DNA of 29,095 bases, from contig JAYVIV010000159.1 of the NCBI GenBank assembly GCA_043769985.1, forward strand, positions 1 through 29,095, read 5' to 3'. The DNA is from Arcicella sp043769985. Its GTDB lineage: Bacteria > Bacteroidota > Bacteroidia > Cytophagales > Spirosomataceae. How positions within the stretch are numbered: the first letter of the stretch is position 1; every line of letters begins with the position of its first letter. The notes under the pieces were generated by a model. That model made no database searches. It saw only the letters and a program-made list of their open reading frames with translations, and was not told the DNA's origin. Below, piece by piece: positions 8,661-15,101 of this stretch. The position numbers and the translations under genes are program-made.

Positions 8661-9776
8661 TTAGTTTAACAACTGCCATGCCGTACCATCATATCCTTCG
8701 AACTTATTCAAGGTTGTGTTGAAACGAATCATGCCTGCGGCTGGCGTAGCAGGACGCTGAGTAGTAGTACCCGTAGCTACTTTTAAATACCCCGTAGCAT
8801 TTTGGGTAATGTTACCCGTAAAATCTATTTCCAAGACTTTATTAAAAATTGCATTATCAGTGGTTGTGGCAAACAAAAAACCTCCTGCCGAAGTACCTGC
8901 TGCTCCTTTGTTGTTTACGAAACTACTCACGGCATTTCCTGCGGCACCCAACAGGGGTTCGTTGTATACCAATTGCGTACCCACATCATTAATAATTCCA
9001 CCAGTTCCCCCCACACGAAGAACACCATTCACGTCCAAGGGTACAAGTCCAATCCTATTAATACCCACATAACCTGTAGTTCCAGCAATGGTAAGATGTG
9101 GCGAATTAGCTTCGGTATTTAAAAAAATGCCTCCTGTTCCTTCATTAGAAATACGAAAAACACCATTTACTCCTGCGCTTCTAATAATTCTGGTATTAAA
9201 AGTTGGATTGTTGGCAGCAAATAGGTCTATAAAAGAATTTCGATCGCCAGTTCCAAGAGCACCGAGTCTCAAGACTCCACCAGTATTTATAGCATTGGTA
9301 ATGGAAGCACTTCCTACTACGTGTAATTTTTCAGTTGGATCATTCGTGCCAATACCCACATTACCTGCACTATTGATTCGCATATATTCAACAAAAGTGG
9401 TGGCATCGTTGGTCGAAGTGAATATAAATCCACCCGGACCTGTGCCTCTGTGGTTTAAAAAACCAGTCATACCCTGACCTGCAGTACCACCATTCACAGC
9501 AGCGCTGTTCCAAAAAATTTGCAAACCTTGACTATTTACAGGTGCTCCACCAACGAAATTAGCGCCTCCTGTGACCTGTAAACTCAAAGCAGGGGCACTT
9601 GTACCAATACCCACATTACCATTTTTCAACACCACAAACTGTTGTGCTGTTGTTGTGCCTTCTACTTGAAGATTGGCATTGGTTGCCAATGTTGCTGGAT
9701 TTGTACCAATTTTTACTTGCCCGATGGCGGCTGTGCCTAAAACAAGTAGAGATGATATCAATAATAATTTTTTCAT
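8661..9776 (-). CDS. Exported fibre-like protein (tail-fibre style repeats)
   Basis: I start this gene at 9776 (371 residues) and not at the in-frame ATG at 9839. The internal Met begins a textbook signal peptide (MKKLLLISSLLVLGTAAIGQ), while the longer form adds 21 charged residues in front and overlaps the flanking hairpin side. The mature part is a beta-rich fibre with recurring NVGIGT(S/N)xPxxxLxVxG motifs, of the kind found in phage tail-fibre-like and Bacteroidota surface proteins. Its middle and C-terminal half align with the next gene upstream (GDRNSFIDLFAANNPTFNTRI against GDRDTYMDFHSSNATDYNARI, then VDGVF/VNGVF and VGINR/VGINT). The C-terminus RFNTTLNKFEGYDGTAWQLLN is a short module also seen at the end of the G8 protein at the right edge of the window. 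It probably forms a surface fibre. No enzymatic residues were seen. Confidence 0.82.
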   Translation of the reverse strand: MKKLLLISSLLVLGTAAIGQVKIGTNPATLATNANLQVEGTTTAQQFVVLKNGNVGIGTSAPALSLQVTGGANFVGGAPVNSQGLQIFWNSAAVNGGTAGQGMTGFLNHRGTGPGGFIFTSTNDATTFVEYMRINSAGNVGIGTNDPTEKLHVVGSASITNAINTGGVLRLGALGTGDRNSFIDLFAANNPTFNTRIIRSAGVNGVFRISNEGTGGIFLNTEANSPHLTIAGTTGYVGINRIGLVPLDVNGVLRVGGTGGIINDVGTQLVYNEPLLGAAGNAVSSFVNNKGAAGTSAGGFLFATTTDNAIFNKVLEIDFTGNITQNATGYLKVATGTTTQRPATPAAGMIRFNTTLNKFEGYDGTAWQLLN

Positions 9777-9824
9777 ATACTTACGTTGAAAGTTTGAAAA
9801 TTTAAACACTTTTAACAGCTCGTT

Positions 9825-9872
9825 AATTTTTATACGCAACCAATCTTTAACAATTGGTTGCGTATAAAAATT
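9825..9872. repeat. Perfect 20-bp inverted repeat between fibre genes
   Basis: The arms 9825-9844 and 9853-9872 are exact 20-bp reverse complements with an 8-nt loop (core ACGCAACCAAT / ATTGGTTGCGT). It lies in the gap between the two fibre-like genes. The arms begin with AATTTTT and end with AAAAATT, so the strand leaving the hairpin is A-rich, not T-rich. It is therefore a very stable hairpin but not a standard intrinsic terminator. Confidence 0.75.
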
Positions 9873-9881
9873 TTATAGTGA

Positions 9882-12203
9882 CTATGGTAATACTTTTTTG
9901 ATATTAATCACACCACCATTACCAATGGTAAGGAGATAGTTGGTGCCATCTGGGCTTTTCATAACTACACCCGAAGCCGAATCAGTAATCATTAAACTAC
10001 CTGCTGCAACAACCTGTGTTACTGGTGCTGCTACTGCCGCTGTGATGTTATCAATATTCAAACCTGATGTACCTGCTGATACTGTTTGCCAGCTTGCTAA
10101 ACCCGTAGCATCAGAAGTTAATACTTTACCTACACCCGGCGTGCCACCAACAATTTTTACTTGACCTTGGATAGTTACATTACCATTTTTGTCTATTCTC
10201 ATATTTTCGGTAAATGTGGTATTATTATCAGTTGTTGAGAATACAAAACCACCAGTACCTGTACCAAAGTTGTTCAAGAAACCAGAAACTCCAGCTCCAG
10301 CACCAGCACCATTTCCTAAATTTGGATCACTCCATGTCAATTGTGTTCCTTGCACATTAGCAGTACCACTACCACCAATACGCATAGAACCATTCACATC
10401 AAGTCTTAATGAAGGGGTTGGCGTATTGATACCTACAAAACCAGCAGTTCCAGCAGCTCCAGAAACTGCAATATGGGCTGTGTTAAAACCAACTCCAAGG
10501 CGTAAGCCGCCAGTGCCCTGAGTTGATATACCAAACACCCCATCTACGCCTGATCCTCTAAAGATTCGTGCATTGTAATCCGTAGCATTAGAACTATGAA
10601 AATCCATATAAGTATCTCTGTCACCAGCATCTCTCATTCCAAGCTCTACATAATTGCCACCAATAGTTACACCACCTCCTAACGGGTTTATACCTAACTC
10701 TGCAGCTACACCAGCACCAGTAGTTGCTTGAATAGATCGAGCGCTTCTCAGAATAAGCGTATCTCCAAAACTAACGTTTCCTTGACTAGTATAAATGGCA
10801 AAGGCAGAACCACCAGGTTGTCTGGTACTATTAATTACATTATCAATTAAGAGACCCTTTCTGTTCAGACCTGGCGCATCAGCATTTGAGAGCATATTAC
10901 CCCCAATTTGAACACCAGTAGCATTAGTAACCGTACCTGTTGTAGTTGTACCATTATGAGCTAAATTGAAGAGTCCCCCTATACCAGTACCAACTGTCCC
11001 AGTATAGCCATTCAGCAATGAAACTCTTGATTCCATACCCCTAAGAGTTGAGATATTTCCTGAACCAACCTCAGCACTTGTTCCTATCTGTGCACCTCTT
11101 ACTAAGGCGGAAGCCACGGTTCCTTTGTAAGCAGACCCTGCATTTAAACCGAGTAATTGTCCAGAAGTATGCTCTACAGTAATATCAGCACCGAATACGT
11201 TTTTATCTACTGAAGACACTCTAAGTGTTGATGTGGCAGAACCTGCTGCACCAATACCAACATTACCCGTTTGGTAGATTTCTTGGGTATTAAGCGTTGC
11301 ACCAGCATTAGTTGCTTTATCAAACCAAGGCTCAGATGCCGTACCATTCGTACCATCCGCACCTTTAAGAGACAGACCAGGTGTAGGCCAAGCACCAGCG
11401 ACTTTAGGTCCGAAAAGTGTAGAAGTGGCTGTGTTCAAAAAATAATCTCCATTGACACCTTGGGTTGATATCGGATTTGCCGTACCACTAAGTGTGGTAG
11501 ATCCATTCGTACCATCTGTACCTGGCGTACCATTCGCACCTTTAAGAGACAGACCAGGTGTAGGCCAAGCACCAGCTGCTTTAGGTCCGAAAAGTGTAGA
11601 ACTGGTTGTGTTCAAAAAATAATCTCCATTGGCACCATTCGCTGGTAATGGATTTGCCGTACCACTAAGTGTGGTAGATCCATTCGTACCTGTTAGACCT
11701 GTTGGACCTGTTGGACCTGTTGAACCTGTTAGACCTGTTAGACCAATAAGAGATTGACCAGGTGTAGGCCAAGCACCAGCTGCTTTAGGTCCGAAAAGTG
11801 TAGAACTGGTTGTGTTCAAATAAAAATCTCCATTGGCACCTTGGGTTGTTGGATTTGCCGAACCACTAAGTATGGTAGATCCATTCGTACCTGGCGCACC
11901 TGTACCCGTACCAAGACGAACCCACTTTGTACCATCATTATAGTAGTAACCAGGCGTTACATCACTAATGGTAGCGGTGTTATACACTGCCATACCCGTT
12001 ACGTGTGCCGTAAGTGGGGAAAAGCTCGTAGAAGAAGTAAGGGGTACACGTGGTAATAATAAACCCTTGTTTGTACTTTCAATTTCTAACACTGCGTTAG
12101 CGTTAATTACCGTGGGATTATTTCCCACTTTCACCTGAGCATTTGCAGTAAATGCTCCTACTACCAATGCAAGGGATAGTGCCTTTTGTATGTATTTTTT
12201 CAT
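9882..12203 (-). CDS. Long exported fibre protein with collagen-like and tandem repeats
   Basis: The start is placed at 12203 (773 residues), where MKKYIQKALSLALVVGAFTANAQ is a clear signal peptide; the ATG at 12254 would add 17 residues before it. Near the N-terminus lies a VLEIESTNKGLLLPRV segment and a PGYYYNDGTKWVRLG motif. Then come G-X-Y triplet runs (for example GLTGLTGSTGPTGPTGLTG) between three to four copies of a roughly 60-residue unit with NGSTxLSGxANP...GANGDYFLNTTSSTLFGPKAAGAWPTPG. The C-terminal half is tail-fibre-like and paralogous to the downstream gene, ending with a distinct INIKKVLP tail. It is the first gene of the run, 105 bp before the next start. The roles of the G-X-Y stretches (trimeric stalk, length variation) are inferred. 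No T9SS tail is seen. Confidence 0.84.
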   Translation of the reverse strand: MKKYIQKALSLALVVGAFTANAQVKVGNNPTVINANAVLEIESTNKGLLLPRVPLTSSTSFSPLTAHVTGMAVYNTATISDVTPGYYYNDGTKWVRLGTGTGAPGTNGSTILSGSANPTTQGANGDFYLNTTSSTLFGPKAAGAWPTPGQSLIGLTGLTGSTGPTGPTGLTGTNGSTTLSGTANPLPANGANGDYFLNTTSSTLFGPKAAGAWPTPGLSLKGANGTPGTDGTNGSTTLSGTANPISTQGVNGDYFLNTATSTLFGPKVAGAWPTPGLSLKGADGTNGTASEPWFDKATNAGATLNTQEIYQTGNVGIGAAGSATSTLRVSSVDKNVFGADITVEHTSGQLLGLNAGSAYKGTVASALVRGAQIGTSAEVGSGNISTLRGMESRVSLLNGYTGTVGTGIGGLFNLAHNGTTTTGTVTNATGVQIGGNMLSNADAPGLNRKGLLIDNVINSTRQPGGSAFAIYTSQGNVSFGDTLILRSARSIQATTGAGVAAELGINPLGGGVTIGGNYVELGMRDAGDRDTYMDFHSSNATDYNARIFRGSGVDGVFGISTQGTGGLRLGVGFNTAHIAVSGAAGTAGFVGINTPTPSLRLDVNGSMRIGGSGTANVQGTQLTWSDPNLGNGAGAGAGVSGFLNNFGTGTGGFVFSTTDNNTTFTENMRIDKNGNVTIQGQVKIVGGTPGVGKVLTSDATGLASWQTVSAGTSGLNIDNITAAVAAPVTQVVAAGSLMITDSASGVVMKSPDGTNYLLTIGNGGVINIKKVLP
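11360..11910. repeat. Near-identical tandem units inside the fibre gene
   Basis: Three DNA units share long near-identical blocks, including ACCAGGTGTAGGCCAAGCAC starting at 11376, 11553 and 11757, a TTTAGGTCCGAAAAGTGTAGAA block and a CCACTAAGT(G/A)TGGTAGATCC block. The spacing of about 177 and 204 bp reflects variable collagen-like linkers, including a 9-bp GTTGGACCT-type microrepeat near 11690-11750. Multiples of 3 keep the frame, so recombination between units would change fibre length without breaking the gene. Confidence 0.85.
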
Positions 12204-12526
12204 TGATAAGATAATTGCGCCTTTCACTTTAATCGTTTGAGGCATTGTTGACAATTGTTTTTTTTAAACTATAATTTACTGACCTATGAAAATTTATTTT
12301 TGTGTTTATTCTATTTAATTATTTAGAATGGCACATCAATGATTTTTGATGAACCTATTGCCAATTTTAGTCCAAGCTATTGAAAATGGCATTTTATTGG
12401 TGATGTAATACATTTGATGGTGACAAAAGTAAAATTTTAATTAAAAAAGGCGTTCAAACGACAACTTGAGTTCATGCCAAAGCCAACAAAAGCGTATAGA
12501 GGGATTGGAGGTGCTATGATATTTTA

Positions 12527-12701
12527 CGGAGTTATATGTATAAAGTCGCAAAACCTCACCCGAGCGTCGGTCGCCCCAACCCCTCTCCGATGGAGAGGGG
12601 AGTATTCGTCCTCTTTTTCCCCCCTCTCTTTTGGAGAGGGGTCGGGGCGACCGACGCTCGGGTGAGGTTTTGTGATTTGCGACAATAAGTATATACTTCC
12701 G
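12527..12701. mobile_element. MITE-like palindromic element A (175 bp)
   Basis: The outer inverted repeats are CGGAGTTATATGTATAAAGT... on the left and, reverse-complemented, CGGAAGTATATACTTATTGT... on the right, both ending in GTCGCAA. Inside are near-perfect inner arms of about 38 bp (12551 onward and 12631-12670) containing ACCTCACCC, GAGCGTCGGTCGCC and ACCCCTCTCC. Each half also folds on itself (CCCCTCTCC-GAT-GGAGAGGGG). The flanks carry ATATTTTA at 12519-12526 and 12704-12711; the right copy is 2 bp away from the inverted repeat. Short frames over it encode PNPSPKERG-type peptides, a known over-annotation. Confidence 0.8.
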
Positions 12702-12984
12702 TAATATTTTATTGTCAAGTCATTTACAAAATGATGAAAACAAAGAGGTTGTATGGGCGGTATGAAATGATTTATGCTAAAAGCGGGATGTTACTTAAAG
12801 GAATCTCGGCGGGGAAGACAAAAATGCTGTGTTGTACTATTAAAAAGAAACAAAAGGGTTTTATTCAAATATAGAATCTCTTAGAATTTTGATCATGTTC
12901 AGAGATTCCCTTCAACCGATTATAAATACTTCCAAGTGCAATCAACAAATGGAATGATTTGATAAAATTGTCAATATTATTTAT

Positions 12985-13159
12985 CGGAACTATATACTTA
13001 ATGTCGCAAGTCAAAAATACCCCTATGCCAACCGAGCGTCGGTCGCCCTTTCCCCTTGATGGGAAAAGGCTTCTACACTCGTTAGGAAAGTCCTTCCCTT
13101 CAAGGGGAAGGATTTAGGATGGGGTAATTCGTATTTGCGACATTAAGTATATAGTTCCG
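12985..13159. mobile_element. MITE-like palindromic element B (175 bp)
   Basis: It has a perfect 25-bp terminal inverted repeat: 12985-13009 begins CGGAACTATATACTTAATG and ends TCGCAA, and 13135-13159 is its exact reverse complement. An 8-bp direct repeat TTATTTAT abuts both ends (12977-12984 and 13160-13167), consistent with a target-site duplication. The core differs from element A: two hairpins built on TTTCCCCTT-GATGGGAAAAGG and CCTTCCCTT-CAAGGGGAAGG, with GAGCGTCGGTCGCC shared with A only on the left. No coding capacity, so non-autonomous. Confidence 0.85.
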
Positions 13160-13272
13160 TTATTTATTAAAAAATAGCAAGAAGAATACAAAGTCGAAAT
13201 CGTTATTTACGGAATGTTTAAAGTCCATAAATTATTGACATAAAAAATGACTATCACAAACAAAACTTTAAA

Positions 13273-13416
13273 AGAATGAGATCAGGAACAATATAATTGT
13301 ATTTTAGATGATCAAACCAAGGTACAATTATATTGTTCCATTTGCTTCATTCAGTACCAAATCTCATAATTCGCCAATCATGAAACAATCGAATGAAGCA
13401 ATAAAATCTCATTTCT
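13273..13416. repeat. Compound inverted-repeat structure
   Basis: A perfect 17-bp inverted repeat (13285-13301 GGAACAATATAATTGTA and 13323-13339, loop 21 nt) is followed by a 10-bp inverted repeat (13343-13352 TGCTTCATTC and 13391-13400). An outer imperfect pair AGAATGAGAT (13273-13282) and ATCTCATTTCT (13406-13416) brackets both. It could be a structured RNA, a decayed mobile element or regulatory DNA. No protein is encoded. Confidence 0.55.
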
Positions 13417-13922
13417 AACACTACTCAAAACTGTTTCTAATAAGTTTTATCATTCATCAAAGTTAGGAAAGAAAGTCTTTTTGAGGGTTATTGCGATTTC
13501 ATGGTGGTACATCAAAAGCATTATTTGGTGATAAAAATACTATTTGCCTCGTTTTCACTGATTTATTCAGAATTTAAAGCCCTCAAAGCCTCTTGATTAA
13601 GAGCCTATCCATCATGCAATTGTTATCAGTGCAAGTCAGCATACCATATCTTGACTGGGTGTCAGTTAAGGTAGATTTAAAATGCTTTGGTATGAACGAA
13701 TAGACTATTTCATGCAGTTTGTCACCAATTAATCATTTTCGTGTACAATGATTAAATTTGATTTGTAATTATTTTGGTATTTTAAGGGAATTAAACAACT
13801 GTTTAACACTTTTAGTTAGGTATATTGCTTGAGCAAGAAGTTTGTTAATTCAAAGCAGTATAATTCAAGAAGACTTTAACCATTTTTAATAATACTAATG
13901 AAATATTAATTTTAAATTAATA

Positions 13923-14004
13923 AAGGTGTAATCAATATTTTGTATAGTAATACCGCCATATCTTAACTATAGCGTAAATCTACCAAGATTTACGCTTACA
14001 CCTT
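13923..14004. repeat. Nested hairpin upstream of the LytTR gene
   Basis: The inner arms AGCGTAAATC (13971-13980) and GATTTACGCT (13987-13996) are exact reverse complements with a 6-nt loop. Outer arms AAGGTGTA (13923-13930) and TACACCTT (13997-14004) also pair. The plus strand then reads TTCTTTAAAATTTTTTT, so a transcript entering from the left could terminate here about 170 bp before the LytTR start. Terminator, attenuator or operator are all possible. Confidence 0.5.
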
Positions 14005-14174
14005 TTCTTTAAAATTTTTTTGATTATTGCTTCGCCCTTCATACATAGCGTTATTTCTTTTGAATTTTTGAGGTACAAAATCGGCAACCATGAAAATGTT
14101 CTCTATGAAAATCTTCTTCTACTGAATGATGCTTATTATCCACTTTTTATATTGCTATAAATCACTACTGACAC

Positions 14175-14897
14175 ATGACAACGCCCTTAAGAAAAACTAA
14201 AATATTAATCATTGAAGATGATATTCTTTGGTCAGTTTTTATAGAGTCCATATTTGATGGAAATGATTGTTTTGAATTATTAAATTCAGCGGTGACTCTC
14301 AACCACATCGAAGAAATCATAGACAAATCCGAACCTGATCTACTTTTGTGTGACATTAGTATTGGGAATTCATCCGTGTTTACGCTTTTTGAAGATGATA
14401 GATATTCTGACATCCCCAAAATATTTATGACAAATCATCTGGAATCTGATATTTTCAGCACTTCTTGTTTGATAAGTAAAAGTATTTTCTTGGCTAAACC
14501 ATTTCATAAATTCACCTTATTATCCTCAATAGATATATTACTTAAACAATATCCCATTACTATACCTGTTTCCAACAATGACGGATATATTACTGTAAGA
14601 GATTTGCATCTTAATATTATTAAATTGAAGTATGAAGAAATTACTTTTGTAAGAGCTGAAGGGAATTATTCAATAATTCATGTGGTAGGTAACAAAAAAT
14701 ATGTTCGTAAAAAGTCGCTATCTCAAATTTCAATTGAATTAGACGAAAGATTCATTCAAATACAAAAGGCATTTGTTATCAATAAAGCACATATTAAAAA
14801 GTTAAATTTGCGCTCAAGAACAATTTTAGTTGATAGTACACTAATTCCCATCGGCAGAAAGTTTTATCCAGAGATTATCACTAATTTAGAGGGCTGA
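14175..14897 (+). CDS. LytTR-family response regulator
   Basis: This 240-residue two-domain transcription regulator is cytoplasmic. The receiver domain (about residues 8-120) has the acidic pocket E14-D15-D16, the phospho-acceptor D60 in LLLCDIS, T86 after IFM, and K108 in FLAKPF. A LytTR DNA-binding domain follows (about 138-238), with the typical EEITFVRAEGNYSIIHV, YVRKKSLSQI and FIQIQKAFVINKAHIKKL segments. It is 204 bp upstream of a histidine kinase on the same strand, so the two may form a two-component pair, although 115 bp of that gap is a mobile-looking repeat. Targets are unknown; the divergent surface-protein run that starts about 2 kb to the left is one candidate. Many Bacteroidota LytTR proteins control surface or adhesion genes. 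The domain assignment is firm, and partner and targets are inference. Confidence 0.93.
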   Translation: MTTPLRKTKILIIEDDILWSVFIESIFDGNDCFELLNSAVTLNHIEEIIDKSEPDLLLCDISIGNSSVFTLFEDDRYSDIPKIFMTNHLESDIFSTSCLISKSIFLAKPFHKFTLLSSIDILLKQYPITIPVSNNDGYITVRDLHLNIIKLKYEEITFVRAEGNYSIIHVVGNKKYVRKKSLSQISIELDERFIQIQKAFVINKAHIKKLNLRSRTILVDSTLIPIGRKFYPEIITNLEG

Positions 14898-14930
14898 TAA
14901 AGCATCATTTTGAATTAGATAATTCTAATA

Positions 14931-15045
14931 AAGTACCTGTAAGTAATTAGTTTGAACGAAACTCATGGCATGACCGATAGTAATACGCTAATTATCAGTA
15001 GTTTATGAATTGAGTCATGCCATGAGTAATTTTGTACAGGTACTT
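14931..15045. mobile_element. Palindromic repeat R1 (115 bp)
   Basis: The ends AAGTACCTGTA and TACAGGTACTT form an 11-bp perfect inverted repeat. Inside, ACTCATGGCATGA (14961-14973) and TCATGCCATGAGT (15015-15027) form a 13-bp perfect inverted repeat. A second copy with roughly 90% identity lies at 25472-25584. It sits between the LytTR and histidine kinase genes and accounts for more than half of the gap. No coding capacity. Confidence 0.8.
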
Positions 15046-15101
15046 GAGTCCAATAATTACCATTTATATCACACAACCAAAATAATACCACTCATTATAG
15101 G

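Larger units (their letters stand above)
12204..14174. other. Gene-free divergent intergenic region (about 1.97 kb)
   Basis: The region lies between the minus-strand fibre gene and the plus-strand LytTR regulator, so promoters for both should be inside it. It is AT-rich and has stop codons in all frames apart from short spurious frames. It holds two MITE-like elements (12527-12701 and 12985-13159), a compound inverted repeat (13273-13416) and a nested hairpin (13923-14004). No tRNA, rRNA or transposase remnant was recognised. I could not assign a promoter with confidence. Confidence 0.7.

Noticed and set aside
11207..12056. Frames inside the long fibre gene on both strands
   Set aside because: Alternative frames of the glycine/threonine repeat region; they have no independent start signals or domains.
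12474..12718. Two short overlapping frames (63 and 64 codons) on opposite strands
   Set aside because: They lie across MITE-like element A, and their PNPSPKERG-type peptides come from the palindromic hairpins; this is a known over-annotation pattern.
12731..12874. A 47-codon plus-strand frame (MMKTKRLYGRYEMIYAKS...)
   Set aside because: No ribosome-binding signal, no recognised family, and it lies in a repeat-rich gene-free region; it could be chance or a remnant.
12527..13159. CRISPR-like array suggested by two similar elements in a row
   Set aside because: There are only two copies with different interiors, terminal inverted repeats and 8-bp flanking duplications, and no short regular repeats with spacers.
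13597..13720. Possible small palindromes around TTGACTGGGTGTCAGTTAA and CATACCAT/TGGTATG
   Set aside because: The arms are only 4-8 bp and expected by chance in AT-rich DNA of this length.
14165..14419. An 84-codon minus-strand frame overlapping the LytTR gene
   Set aside because: It is antisense to the well-supported receiver domain and has no recognised domain.
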